Shown here: positions 1-11,276 of the stretch, one piece after another
How positions within the stretch are numbered: the stretch's first letter is position 1
Layout of the letters: each line of letters opens with the position of its first letter
Origin: Opitutus sp.
GTDB taxonomy: Bacteria; Verrucomicrobiota; Verrucomicrobiia; Opitutales; Opitutaceae
Reading direction: 5' to 3'
DNA length: 64,000 nucleotides
Assembly (NCBI GenBank): GCA_024707325.1
Contig: JANPZY010000001.1
Location: forward strand, 1,178,001-1,242,000
Translations under genes and position numbers: made by a program
Notes under the pieces: model-generated
Seen by the model: only the letters and a program-made list of their open reading frames with translations
Databases searched by the model: none
Told to the model about the DNA's origin: nothing

Positions 1-1
1 C

Positions 2-883
2 GATCCGTCGGGCGAAACCGACCGTATTCACACACGCGAGCGCAACGAGCGTTTCGGCAACGAAGGCTCGATCGACGAAGCGATCCTTCAGGAGGCGCGC
101 GACGTCATCCTCGGCGAGTCCTCGCGACTCGTGGCGCGTTACAACATCACCAACGTCGACCGCGACATCGGCACCGCGCTCGCGGGCCAGATCGCCTACA
201 CGCGCGGCAACGAAGGTCTGCCGCCCGGCACGATCGACCTCACCTTCAGCGGCAGCGCGGGCCAGTCGTTCGGTGCATTTCTCACCAACGGCGTGCGCCT
301 CACGCTCAACGGCGAGGCCAACGACTACGTGGGCAAGGGCATCAACGGCGGTGAGATCATCGTCCGTCCGTCCTCAAAAGTTGGATACGCCTGGCACCAG
401 AACTCCATCGTCGGCAACACGTGCCTCTACGGTGCGACCGGCGGCTGGTTCTTCGCGGCCGGCCAGGCCGGCGAGCGCTTCGCCGTGCGCAACTCCGGCG
501 CGACCGCGGTGATCGAAGGCGTGGGCGACCACGGCTGCGAATACATGACGGGCGGTGTCGTCGCGATCCTGGGTCCGATCGGCCGCAACTTCGGCGCCGG
601 CATGTCCGGCGGTCTCGCGTTCATCTACGACGAGACCGACCTCGCACCCTCGCGCATCAATCCGCAGATGATCGGGCTCGAGCGACTCGGCGATATCGAC
701 GAGATCACCTCGCTGCGCGAACTCATCGCGAAACACGCGCAGGTCACCGGCAGCCCGCATGCGAAGTCGTTGCTCGCGAACTGGGACGCCACCGTGCCGA
801 AATTCTGGAAAGTCGTGCCGCACCCGCCCACCGCCGAGACGCCGAAGAACTTCTTCCGCGCTCTCGCCGCGACGGCGCAGTGA
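2..883 (+). CDS. gltB: Glutamate synthase large subunit, C-terminal part (partial)
   Basis: The open frame runs in from the left edge, so only the last 293 residues are present; family members are about 1500 residues. The visible part is the C-terminal GXGXG beta-helix domain: repeated glycine-rich strands such as GSAGQSFGAF, YVGKGINGGEI and GATGGWFFAAGQAGERFAVRNSG, here given in short pieces. This domain connects the amidotransferase and synthase centres of the enzyme, which makes two glutamates from glutamine and 2-oxoglutarate in the cytoplasm. No gltD follows downstream. The gene ends in a pair of GC hairpins and faces the next gene convergently. Confidence 0.95.
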   Translation, partial: DPSGETDRIHTRERNERFGNEGSIDEAILQEARDVILGESSRLVARYNITNVDRDIGTALAGQIAYTRGNEGLPPGTIDLTFSGSAGQSFGAFLTNGVRLTLNGEANDYVGKGINGGEIIVRPSSKVGYAWHQNSIVGNTCLYGATGGWFFAAGQAGERFAVRNSGATAVIEGVGDHGCEYMTGGVVAILGPIGRNFGAGMSGGLAFIYDETDLAPSRINPQMIGLERLGDIDEITSLRELIAKHAQVTGSPHAKSLLANWDATVPKFWKVVPHPPTAETPKNFFRALAATAQ

Positions 884-913
884 GCGAGTCGCGCGCGCTT
901 TCCCGGAGGCTCA

Positions 914-993
914 AGGTGGAACCCGCCGTCCCCGGCGGGTTGTTGGACATGCGCAGGCCAAACAAGCCCGGCGAGGACGCCGGGCTCCACCTT
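914..993. terminator. Paired GC hairpins between convergent genes
   Basis: Two hairpins lie between gltB and the convergent sugar dehydrogenase gene. The first is AACCCGCCG / CGGCGGGTT at 920-941 with a 4-base loop. The second is AGCCCGGCG / CGCCGGGCT at 965-986 with loop AGGA. Their outer flanks AAGGTGGA (913-920) and TCCACCTT (986-993) are also complementary, so the block can fold as one large structure. The second hairpin recurs at 36289-36310 and 40613-40634. A terminator role is inferred from position; there is no long T tract. Confidence 0.6.
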
Positions 994-1013
994 CATGAGC
1001 GAATTCGTCTGGC

Positions 1014-2477
1014 TCACTCCTCGTCCGGAACCAGGCGGACGAGGCGGCCCGGAGAGCCGACGTTTTCGAGCGAGAGATAGAGCAGGCCTTCGGGGCCGGT
1101 CTTGATCTCGCGCACGCGGCCGAGACCTTTGAAGAGTTCCTCCTCGTGCGAGATCCGGTTGTTTTCGTCGATTTCGAAGCGGATGAACTTCTGCTGCGCG
1201 AGCGAGCCGAGGAAGAGATTGTTTTTCCAGCGCGGGAAACGATCGCCCACGTAGAACGAGATCGGGCTCACCGCGATCGAGGGCGTCCAGTGACGCACGG
1301 GCGACTCGAGACCGGGCAGCTCCGTGTGTTCGCTGATCGGAGTGCCGTCGTAGTTGATGCCGTGCGTGACGAGCGGCCAGCCGTAGTTGAGGCCGGGGCG
1401 GATGAGGTTGAGTTCGTCGCCACCGCGCGCGCCGTGCTCGGTTTCCCAGAGAGCGCGCGTGCGTGGATCGAGTGCGAGACCCTGGGGATTGCGGTTGCCG
1501 TAGCTCCAGATCGAGCCGCACGCGCCGGCTTGTTGCGCGAAGGGATTGTCGGGCGGGATCGAACCGTCGCGGAAGATGCGGTGCACTTTGCCGTTGGGCT
1601 TCGTGAGATCCTGCGCGTCGTGCGGGAGCCAGCGATCGCCGACCGTGAAGAACAGGTAGTCGCCGTCGAAGAGCAGACGGCAGCCGTAGCCGACGAAACC
1701 CTTTTGGTAGTATTCGCGCGGGATGCCGAAGATTGTTTCCTGATCGACAAAGGCGTGTTCGCGGAGCCGGCCGCGGATGATCTTCGTCATCGCGGTCGTG
1801 GTATCGATGTAGGGCTCTTCACCCGGATCGGAGAACGAGAGATAGATCCAGCCGTTCTCCGCGTAGTCGGGATCGAGCGCCATCGACATGAGACCGCCTT
1901 CGTCATGCGGCACCACGAACGGTAGTCCGGCGATCGGATCGGGATGCAGTTTCCCGTCGGCTTCGATCACGCGCAGACGTCCGGGCCGCTCGGTGACGAG
2001 GATGCGGCCGTCGGGCAAAAACACGAAGGACCACGGCACGTCGAAACCTTCGGCGATCGTTTCGAAACGATAGCTATGCGCTTCGCTCTTTTGCCGGCCG
2101 CTGGGAAGCTCGGCGGTCTTGCTGAGCGCGGGATCCTTCGAGCGCGTGACCATCTCGCGCATGTAGGCGATCAGACCGCGACCTTCGGCGGGCGTGAGCG
2201 CGGCGGCGAAGCCCGGCATCTCGGTGCCGGGCACGCCTTCGAGAATCACGCGCAGGATGCTCGCTTCGTCGCTGCCGTGTTTCCACGTGCTGTCCACGAG
2301 GTTGGGACCTTTGCCGCCCTCCATGCGCAGGCCGTGGCACGCGCTGCAAAATTCCTCGTAGAGTTTCGGCGAAGATCGGCCCACCGGCGGCGCGGGCGGA
2401 CCGGCCAGCGCGTGCGCGCCGAGCAGCAAGCCGGGCAAGGCCACCAATGCCGGACGGGTGAAGCGGGACAAATTCAT
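1014..2477 (-). CDS. PQQ-dependent sugar dehydrogenase with N-terminal cytochrome c domain
   Basis: A 487-residue exported protein. Residues 1-26 look like a signal peptide. A class I cytochrome c domain follows, with heme motif CSACH at 44-48 and a likely axial Met in GTEMPGF. From about residue 130 the sequence matches soluble aldose sugar dehydrogenases (glucose/sorbosone dehydrogenase, YliI type): VPWSFVFLPDGRILVTERPG, DEGGLMSMALDP, YGNRNPQGLALDP, EHGARGGDELN. Family knowledge says such enzymes oxidise sugars in the periplasm with PQQ; the fused heme probably takes the electrons. The frame is open further upstream, but the ATG at 2477 gives the signal peptide and is preferred. No PQQ biosynthesis gene is visible. 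Confidence 0.88.
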   Translation of the reverse strand: MNLSRFTRPALVALPGLLLGAHALAGPPAPPVGRSSPKLYEEFCSACHGLRMEGGKGPNLVDSTWKHGSDEASILRVILEGVPGTEMPGFAAALTPAEGRGLIAYMREMVTRSKDPALSKTAELPSGRQKSEAHSYRFETIAEGFDVPWSFVFLPDGRILVTERPGRLRVIEADGKLHPDPIAGLPFVVPHDEGGLMSMALDPDYAENGWIYLSFSDPGEEPYIDTTTAMTKIIRGRLREHAFVDQETIFGIPREYYQKGFVGYGCRLLFDGDYLFFTVGDRWLPHDAQDLTKPNGKVHRIFRDGSIPPDNPFAQQAGACGSIWSYGNRNPQGLALDPRTRALWETEHGARGGDELNLIRPGLNYGWPLVTHGINYDGTPISEHTELPGLESPVRHWTPSIAVSPISFYVGDRFPRWKNNLFLGSLAQQKFIRFEIDENNRISHEEELFKGLGRVREIKTGPEGLLYLSLENVGSPGRLVRLVPDEE

Positions 2478-2652
2478 GCGGGAGAGGGAGAACAGCGGAA
2501 CGCGCGCCACGGACTGGCAAAACATCCGACACGTTCCGGATCGTGTCACATAATTTAGGATGCGCCTGATAACGAGCGACATCGGAATCACAGACCGCGG
2601 AAAGACCGCGAGAAGCTCCGGCGATGTGCATGACTCTTGCTTTAGCGCGACC

Positions 2653-3780
2653 ATGTCCTTCTTCACCACGAGGGCCACACGCGCCGGCCGGGTCGACTCC
2701 CGGGCACCCTTCGGCACGTTCAAAACGCCACGCGCCGTGCCCACGGCTCAAAAATCCGACGCCGCGGGCCAACTCGGCCGCATTGCGAAAGATGCCGTGC
2801 AACTCGCTGCGCTGGGTCCCCGACTGGCCACGCTTGCCGGCGCCATGGAAACACAGGCGCAGAATCAGGCGAAGAGCACGGCGTTGATCGCGGGGATGAT
2901 GGAAGCGCTTGCGCAGGATCTCGATCGCGCGGTGGCGGAGTTACGCGATTCGTCGGGCCAGATGCAGCAGGCGCTCGGCACGGTGCAGCGCATCGCGGAT
3001 CACACGCGGCTCCTTTCTTTCAACGCTGCGATCGAAGCGGCGCGCGCCGGCGCGCAGGGCGCGGCATTTGCGGTCGTCGTCGACGAAGTGAAACGTCTCG
3101 CCGAAGGCACCGGCCAGGCCACGCGCCTCATCGACGAACGCATGGATGAAATCGCCGGCAGCGTCGCGCGGGTGGAATCCGTCACGAGCGTTCAGGAAGA
3201 CACTCCGAAAGGCGAAGCGCGCACCGTGCAGGCGATGAAGGAACAGGTTCGCGGCGTTGCCGCCTCCGCCGAAGCGCAGCTTGCGAGCGCGGCTTCCGTG
3301 CACGCGATGGGCGACCAGGTGAATCGGCTCACCGAATCCCTGTTGCTCGCCGTCGGCACCTTCCGCTTCGAGGCGCACACGGCGGCGCGTTCCGCGGTGG
3401 AAGGTTTCGTGCCGACGCTCCAGCGCGATTTCGACGATCGCGAGCGACTCGAGGAGGCGATCGGCGACTGGTTGCGCATGCATCCGCATTTCGAACTCGC
3501 GTATCTCACCGATGCGCGCGGCTGCCAGATCGTGGACAATCTCGGCCTTCGCGGCGATGTGCTCACGCGCGATCCGGCGGGCTTCGGTCGCGATTGGTCG
3601 GATCGCCCGTGGTATCGCGCGGCGCTCGATCACGATGGCGCGTGCCCGACCGACGTTTACCGCTCCACCGCGACAGGTGATTTCTGCTTCACCATTGCCA
3701 TGGCTTTGCGGGACGAGACCGGGCAGTTGCTCGGCGTGTTTGGCTCCGATGTGAACTTCCAGCGCTTGGTGAGCCAGTAG
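2653..3780 (+). CDS. Soluble methyl-accepting chemotaxis-type protein with C-terminal Cache-like sensor
   Basis: A 375-residue protein with no membrane segment. The N-terminal half is helical with an MCP hairpin-tip-like segment (ADHTRLLSFNAAIEAARAG, then GAAFAVVVDEVKRLAEGT), which in this family touches CheA and CheW. The C-terminal third (about 270-375) looks like a Cache/PDC sensor: DWSDRPWYRAAL, TGDFCFTIAMALRD, GQLLGVFGSDVNF. This inverts the usual order and implies a cytoplasmic ligand or redox signal. The signalling part is shorter than in classical receptors. The start is uncertain: ATG at 2653 is used, and an in-frame ATG exists at 2560. No other chemotaxis gene is nearby. Confidence 0.75.
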   Translation: MSFFTTRATRAGRVDSRAPFGTFKTPRAVPTAQKSDAAGQLGRIAKDAVQLAALGPRLATLAGAMETQAQNQAKSTALIAGMMEALAQDLDRAVAELRDSSGQMQQALGTVQRIADHTRLLSFNAAIEAARAGAQGAAFAVVVDEVKRLAEGTGQATRLIDERMDEIAGSVARVESVTSVQEDTPKGEARTVQAMKEQVRGVAASAEAQLASAASVHAMGDQVNRLTESLLLAVGTFRFEAHTAARSAVEGFVPTLQRDFDDRERLEEAIGDWLRMHPHFELAYLTDARGCQIVDNLGLRGDVLTRDPAGFGRDWSDRPWYRAALDHDGACPTDVYRSTATGDFCFTIAMALRDETGQLLGVFGSDVNFQRLVSQ

Positions 3781-3842
3781 CGCGACGGCGCCTGCGTGCC
3801 GGGTTGCATGTGACCGGGAAAGTGTCGCACGCTCCCGGTCGC

Positions 3843-4319
3843 ATGGCCGCTTCCAAACCCATTCCCGGTTCGACCGGCGAAGTGCTCACGTGTCTCCCGT
3901 CGCCGTATCAGCCACATGCGCCGACGGGGCTGCTGTATCTCCCTCGATTTCTCGCCAAGTGCGCCTACGTGAAGACCCACGGTTCGCTGCCGGCGAGCTA
4001 CGCAAAAAACTATAAACGTGGTTTGGACCGCTTCTTGTGTCTCCACCTCGGCATCGATCCGGCCGCCGTGGAGAAGATCGTGCACGAGTGCATGGACGCC
4101 GGTGCCGACGAAGCCGAACGCGACCGCCGCCTGCTGCAGCTTTTCCCGGTCGACGTCCGCGCGACGAAGTGGAACCGCGAACTCGCGCAAAAGGGCATGA
4201 CGCCCGCCGGCCGCGATTTCTTGCGCGAAGCGCTCACGAACATGGGCTGCGCCGACCGGGTTGATGAGATCATCAGCGTGCCCGATCTCATCGATTTCGA
4301 CGAAGGCCGGATCGAGTAA
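3843..4319 (+). CDS. DUF5069 family protein
   Basis: A 158-residue cytoplasmic protein of a small family common in Verrucomicrobiota whose function is not known. The family pattern is visible: GLLYLPRFLAKCAYVKTH near the start, NYKRGLDRFLCLHLGID in the middle and DLIDFDEGR at the C terminus. A paralogue lies at 54502-54957 and ends in the matching FIDFDEGR. The ATG at 3843 is chosen because conserved sequence begins soon after; a frame-open ATG at 3804 is possible. The gene stands 62 bases after the chemoreceptor gene on the same strand. Confidence 0.75.
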   Translation: MAASKPIPGSTGEVLTCLPSPYQPHAPTGLLYLPRFLAKCAYVKTHGSLPASYAKNYKRGLDRFLCLHLGIDPAAVEKIVHECMDAGADEAERDRRLLQLFPVDVRATKWNRELAQKGMTPAGRDFLREALTNMGCADRVDEIISVPDLIDFDEGRIE

Positions 4320-4389
4320 TTCCGGACGCGGAAAAAATCACGCAACGGGGCTTGGCGGAAAGCCGCTGACTCCCTATTTTTCGCCCTCC

Positions 4390-4722
4390 ATGGTCAAAGG
4401 CCAGAAAGTCGTCTGCATCAACGACACCTTCCCCCAGATTATCCTGGCGCTCTACAAGCAGTTGCCGGTCAAGGGGCAGGTTTACACTGTGCGCGAGGTT
4501 TTCCTCGGCCGGGAGAAGATCGTGCGCGGCGGCGACTCGGCCACCGTGGGCCTGCTGCTCGAGGAGCTGAAGAACCCGCCGGACCCGTTTCACCAAGGTC
4601 AGCAGGAGCTGGGGTTTTCGTCGGAGCGTTTCGCGCCGCTCGAAGAGTTGCCGGACGAGGAAGCCGAATCGGCCGCCGAGGAAGTCGGTGCCGGCACGCT
4701 CGCTGGCGCGTGGGCCAACTGA
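4390..4722 (+). CDS. Small conserved hypothetical protein
   Basis: A 110-residue protein that I cannot assign to a named family. It begins MVKGQKVVCINDTFP, followed by VKGQVYTVREVFLGREKI, a pattern like a small SH3-like beta barrel, and ends in an acidic tail (ELPDEEAESAAEE). There is no signal peptide or membrane segment. It lies 70 bases after the DUF5069 gene on the same strand, and its stop codon directly abuts the first 22-bp repeat array. Confidence 0.6.
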   Translation: MVKGQKVVCINDTFPQIILALYKQLPVKGQVYTVREVFLGREKIVRGGDSATVGLLLEELKNPPDPFHQGQQELGFSSERFAPLEELPDEEAESAAEEVGAGTLAGAWAN

Positions 4723-4854
4723 GTCCGGCCCGAGTCGGGACAGGGTGCGGCTTGAGTCGTGCCTGAGTGCGGACCGGGTCGGGACAAGGAGCGTCCAACG
4801 TCGAGCCAAGGTGCGGACCGCATCGCGCCAACGTGCGGCGTGAATCGGTGCGAC
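4723..4854 (+). repeat. 22-bp degenerate repeat array 1
   Basis: Five full 22-base units start at 4734, 4756, 4778, 4800 and 4822, with partial units at both ends. The unit pattern is GTCGNGMC, then MANGTSCG, then NMCMNN. Positions 2-4 (TCG), 8 (C), 13 (T) and 15-16 (CG) are nearly fixed while positions 5, 7, 9-11, 14, 17-18 and 20-22 vary among a few alternatives. There are no spacers. It fills the space between the stop at 4722 and the next start at 4893. Confidence 0.9.
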
Positions 4855-4892
4855 TTTTTTGCGGCGAGGACGTCAGATGTGTTTACCCCCGC

Positions 4893-5657
4893 ATGAAGAT
4901 CCTGCGTTTGCTCGCGTTGCTCCTTTCTTTTGCGTGGCTGCCGGTGCTCACGAGCGCCGTCGCCGCTGCGCCGGTGTATGAACTCCGCACCTACACGACG
5001 CCGCCGGGCAAACTCGACGCGTTGCTGACGCGCTTCCGCGATCACACGTGCAAGCTCTTCGAGAAGCACGGCATGAAAAACATCGGCTACTGGGTGCCGA
5101 TGGACGAAAAAGACGGATCGCAGAACACGCTCGTCTATTTTCTCGCGCACGAGAGCCGCGAGGCCGCGAAGAAATCGTGGGCAGCGTTTGGCGGCGATCC
5201 CGCGTGGCAGGCGGTGCGGAAAGCGAGCGAAGCGGCGGGGCCGATCGTCTCGAAAGTGGAGTCGGTGTTTTTCACGGCGACGGATTATTCGCCTGAGTTT
5301 CAGCCGTCGTTTGCGATGAACCCGCGCGTTTTCGAGCTGCGCACTTACACGGCGGCGCCGGGCAAGCTCGCGGCGCTCGATGCGCGTTTCCGCGGCGGTG
5401 AGACGGAGCTCTTCGCGCGCGCGGGCATGAATGGCCTCGTGTATCTGCATCCGCTCGACGCGGAGCAGGGCGCGGGCACGACGCTCGTCTATCTGCTCGC
5501 GCACCAAAGCCGCGCGGCGGCGGAAAAATCGTGGCAGGCGTTTCGCGACGATCCGGATTGGATCGCGATGCGCGACAAATCCGAAGCCGCGGGCAAACTC
5601 GTCGCGAAGGTGCAGTCGGTGTTTTTGCAGCCGACGGGTTTTTCGCCGATCGAGTAA
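4893..5657 (+). CDS. Exported NIPSNAP-family protein with two repeats
   Basis: A 254-residue protein with an N-terminal signal peptide (MKILRLLALLLSFAWLPV, cleavage probably near residue 25). Two copies of the NIPSNAP fold follow, a dimeric alpha-beta barrel type: the first starts YELRTYTTPPGKLDALLTRF and the second FELRTYTAAPGKLAALDARF. Each ends in a matching KVESVFF or KVQSVFL strand. The biochemical role of bacterial NIPSNAP proteins is not established. The frame stays open through the preceding repeat array, but the ATG at 4893 gives the signal peptide. Confidence 0.85.
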   Translation: MKILRLLALLLSFAWLPVLTSAVAAAPVYELRTYTTPPGKLDALLTRFRDHTCKLFEKHGMKNIGYWVPMDEKDGSQNTLVYFLAHESREAAKKSWAAFGGDPAWQAVRKASEAAGPIVSKVESVFFTATDYSPEFQPSFAMNPRVFELRTYTAAPGKLAALDARFRGGETELFARAGMNGLVYLHPLDAEQGAGTTLVYLLAHQSRAAAEKSWQAFRDDPDWIAMRDKSEAAGKLVAKVQSVFLQPTGFSPIE

Positions 5658-5684
5658 CGAGCTGAACTCCGCGCCGCGGCGGCG

Positions 5685-6761
5685 TCAGAACATCGGGGCG
5701 CCGTCCGGGATCGAGCCGACGATCTTGAGTCGCACCGTCTCGAGATTTTCGCGGACGAGCGCGCCCATCGATTCGCAGTCGAGGTATTCGTTGCGGCTGA
5801 AATGGTCGGCGAGACTCGTGCGCAGTTCGTAGATTTTCTCGATCGGGGCGATCGGGTCCTGGGTCATCTCGTCGAGCAAAAGCGCGAGGCGATCGGCGAT
5901 GATGCCGGCGCGCTGGAGCATGAGCGCTTGTTCCTCGCGCTGGTATTGGAGCGCGGTCTGCGGGTTGAGGTGGTTGATGCAGAACTGCGCGAGCGGTGCG
6001 TTGTCGCGGAAAAACTGCGGGAGATAGAAGTTTTTGCGGCCGTTGTAGGACTGCTGGTCGAAGTCCATCGCGCGGATGCGCAGCTGCGCCTCCTCGAAGT
6101 CGGGCGTGATGACAGCGACAAAGTTATACGCGCGCATGTCGCCGAGCAGGCGGATGAAGCAGCGCTCGTTGAACTTCACGAGCTCCTTCGCGATGCGGAT
6201 CGGTTTGATCTGCCCCGAATTCAGGTGCCGCGCGATGAACACGTCGCCGGGAATGCCGACGATGTGCTCCTCGATGAGCGTGTCGCCGCAGGTGAAATAG
6301 TTGAGACGATTGGGCGAGAGCAGGTGCTCGAGTTCGAGACCGTAAACGCGCGAGGCGTCGGCTTTCTTTACGTAGAAATAGTCCTGATTGTCGTTGAACG
6401 CGTTGACGACGCGGATGCGAAACGGCGTGGAGTTGCCGAAGCTGCAGAAGTCCACGCGATCGACATAAAGATGCTGCACCACGCTCATGTCGCCATCGAC
6501 GCGGAGGAGCGCGTAGATGACTTTCAGTCCTTCGTAGAGGTCGTCCATCTCCTCGGCGCGGTAGATCACGGAGTCCCAGAGCGTGGGTTTGCCGTTGGCG
6601 TCGGTGAGCGGGATCGCTTCGTGAAAATCGAGCAGGCGCGCGTAGGTGACGGGCAGTTCGCGGTCGCGCCGATAGCGACGCAGATAGCTGCGCAGGCCCG
6701 GTCGCACAGGGTAACTGGGTTTCTTGGGCGAAGCCTGAACGGGGCGGACGACCGTCTCCAT
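5685..6761 (-). CDS. Uncharacterised protein with kinase-like motifs
   Basis: A 358-residue cytoplasmic protein I cannot place by name. Several motifs look like a protein-kinase-like fold: YFYVKKAD with Lys132/133 as a candidate ATP-binding lysine, a helix with Glu143/Glu145, a catalytic-loop-like GDMRAYNF at 207-214 (Asp208, Asn213) and a metal-binding-like AMDFDQQ with Asp233/Asp235. The order and spacing fit kinases, but the P-loop glycines are not obvious and activity is inference only. The start ATG at 6761 is used; the frame remains open upstream only as the opposite face of the next gene. The gene lies downstream of two sensor kinases on the same strand. Confidence 0.6.
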   Translation of the reverse strand: METVVRPVQASPKKPSYPVRPGLRSYLRRYRRDRELPVTYARLLDFHEAIPLTDANGKPTLWDSVIYRAEEMDDLYEGLKVIYALLRVDGDMSVVQHLYVDRVDFCSFGNSTPFRIRVVNAFNDNQDYFYVKKADASRVYGLELEHLLSPNRLNYFTCGDTLIEEHIVGIPGDVFIARHLNSGQIKPIRIAKELVKFNERCFIRLLGDMRAYNFVAVITPDFEEAQLRIRAMDFDQQSYNGRKNFYLPQFFRDNAPLAQFCINHLNPQTALQYQREEQALMLQRAGIIADRLALLLDEMTQDPIAPIEKIYELRTSLADHFSRNEYLDCESMGALVRENLETVRLKIVGSIPDGAPMF

Positions 6762-6853
6762 GCGGGTATTATCGGCCGCTTCGAGAATCGCGCGAGTCCG
6801 GTTTGTCTCCAACGCGTGAATACCAGCGATTCTGCTGGGCGCGCTCACGCATG

Positions 6854-7930
6854 TTAATCGGCTGCGGGCAGTTCGAACCAAAACACGCTGCCACCATCCG
6901 CCGGAAACTCCGCGCCGACGCTGCCGCCTTGCGACTCGACGAGTTGTTTCACGATCGGCAACCCGAGCCCGTGTGATTCCTCGCCCGCGGTGGGACGCGG
7001 GGAGAGTTTCGCGCCGGCGGCGAACAGCCGCGCGCGCTCGTCCGCCGGCACGCCGGGACCGGAGTCCGCGACGGCGAGACGGACTTTGTCGTTCGCGACG
7101 GAAGCGTGCAGCGCCACGCGGCCGCCGGGCGGCGTGAACTTCAGCGCGTTGCTCACGAGATTGGCGATGACCTGATACGTCAGCGTGGCGTCGCAGCGCA
7201 CGTTGGGGAGCGCGTCCGGCGCGGATGGAGCGATGAGTCGGATGTTTTTCCGCTCGGCGGCGGGACGGTGCTGGCGCACGACTGCATCGCCGAGCAGCGC
7301 GAGATCGACACGCCCGCTCGTCTCGCCCTCGGGGCAGGTGAGCGTGAGACCGAGAAACGTGTCGATGATCCGGCGAATTTGCGCGGCGGATTCGCCGATG
7401 CTCTCGAGCTGTTTGCGGACGGACTCGGGAATTTCTTCCTGCCGCCGCGCGAGCTCGGTCGCGAAAAGAATCAGGCAAACGGGATTGCGCAGATCGTGGC
7501 TCGCGATGCGCATGAAGTTCTCCTTCCGCGTGAGCTGCTCGGCGAGTTCGCGCTGATAGCGGCGCAGCGCGAGATGCGTGCGCACGCGCGCGAGTGCCTC
7601 CTCGTGCTCGATGGGTTTGGTGAGGTAATCGACGCCACCCGAGGAGAACGCGCGGACCTTGTCCTGCGTTTCGTTGAGCGCGGTCATGAAGAGCACGGGA
7701 ACGTCGGCCGTGGTCGCCTGAGCCTTGAGGCGGCGGCACGTTTCGAAGCCGTCGAGTCCCGGCATCATCACATCGAGCAGGATCAGGTCGGGCACGATCT
7801 CGGCGGTTTGCGCGAGCGCCTCTTCGCCATCTTCGGCGACCATCAGCTCGTAGCCGGCGGCGCCGAGCGTTTCCACGAGCACGCCGAGGTTCGCGGGCGT
7901 GTCGTCAACGATGAGAATTTTCTCAGCCAT
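6854..7930 (-). CDS. Response regulator / histidine kinase hybrid
   Basis: A 358-residue cytoplasmic protein with an N-terminal receiver (1-120; phosphoacceptor Asp53 in LLDVMMPGLDG, conserved Lys in DYLTKP). A dimerisation domain follows with the phosphorylated His145 in IASHDLRNP. The C-terminal ATPase domain has NLVSNALKFTP, DSGPGVP and GLGLPIVKQL. Proteins of this layout take phosphate or a signal at the receiver and control their own kinase. It starts 10 bases after the stop of the larger kinase 7941-10682, so the two are probably cotranscribed and work in one phosphorelay. Confidence 0.92.
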   Translation of the reverse strand: MAEKILIVDDTPANLGVLVETLGAAGYELMVAEDGEEALAQTAEIVPDLILLDVMMPGLDGFETCRRLKAQATTADVPVLFMTALNETQDKVRAFSSGGVDYLTKPIEHEEALARVRTHLALRRYQRELAEQLTRKENFMRIASHDLRNPVCLILFATELARRQEEIPESVRKQLESIGESAAQIRRIIDTFLGLTLTCPEGETSGRVDLALLGDAVVRQHRPAAERKNIRLIAPSAPDALPNVRCDATLTYQVIANLVSNALKFTPPGGRVALHASVANDKVRLAVADSGPGVPADERARLFAAGAKLSPRPTAGEESHGLGLPIVKQLVESQGGSVGAEFPADGGSVFWFELPAAD

Positions 7931-7940
7931 GGGAGAGTGC

Positions 7941-10682
<2,742 letters not shown>

Positions 10683-10774
10683 CGCGTGGAAACGGGAGGA
10701 CCAACCGATGAAAGCTGAACTGCGGGCACGCAACGGCGAAGCTGCCGTCGCGACGCCCGCGGGTTATAGCGGTG

Positions 10775-11200
10775 TTACTTGGTCAAAGACTTCAGGTAGG
10801 CGACCACCGCACGCGCATCCTCGGCATCGAAACGATACTCGGGCATCGGCGGCAGCGGACGCGAACCGTCGGGACGCGTGCCGGATTGCAGGAAAACGAT
10901 CGCCTGCTCCTCGGTCATCGACGGGAGGCCCGCGATCGGCGGCGCCGCGGGAGACCACGGCATCGGCACCGTGGGCGCGAACGGCAGCGGCGCACCCTCG
11001 AGCCAGAGCTCGGGGATGAATTCACCGCGCTCGTTGCGCGGACTGTGGCAGTCGGCGCACAGACCGACGTTCTGCACCAGGTATTTTCCGCGCGTGAGCA
11101 GCGGATCGGTCGCCGCCGTGTTGGCGGCTGAGTTCGCCATCAGCGAGGACGCGCTCAGGACAACGCAGACGAAGAGAGGGAGTGATGTGATGGTTCGCAT
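10775..11200 (-). CDS. Exported cytochrome c
   Basis: A 141-residue protein with a signal peptide (residues 1-22) and one class I cytochrome c domain. The heme motif is CADCH in VGLCADCHSPRN, and a likely axial Met lies in PPMPEYRF near the C terminus. It resembles the small periplasmic monoheme cytochromes that accept electrons from dehydrogenases. The partner is not shown. It sits after the globin gene on the same strand (77-base gap), so this is a small heme-protein cluster. Confidence 0.88.
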   Translation of the reverse strand: MRTITSLPLFVCVVLSASSLMANSAANTAATDPLLTRGKYLVQNVGLCADCHSPRNERGEFIPELWLEGAPLPFAPTVPMPWSPAAPPIAGLPSMTEEQAIVFLQSGTRPDGSRPLPPMPEYRFDAEDARAVVAYLKSLTK

Positions 11201-11276
11201 GGGACGGGGATAGGGAAAGGAAGAGTGCGGCAGTCATGACAGGACGGATCGGAGCGGGTAACGTGGACGCGATCGC

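Noticed and set aside
4734..4854. Long open frames through the 22-bp arrays on both strands
   Set aside because: The units contain few stops in several frames, so open frames arise by chance. They lack family similarity, except for the case in the penicillin-acylase gene where flanking homology shows real coding.
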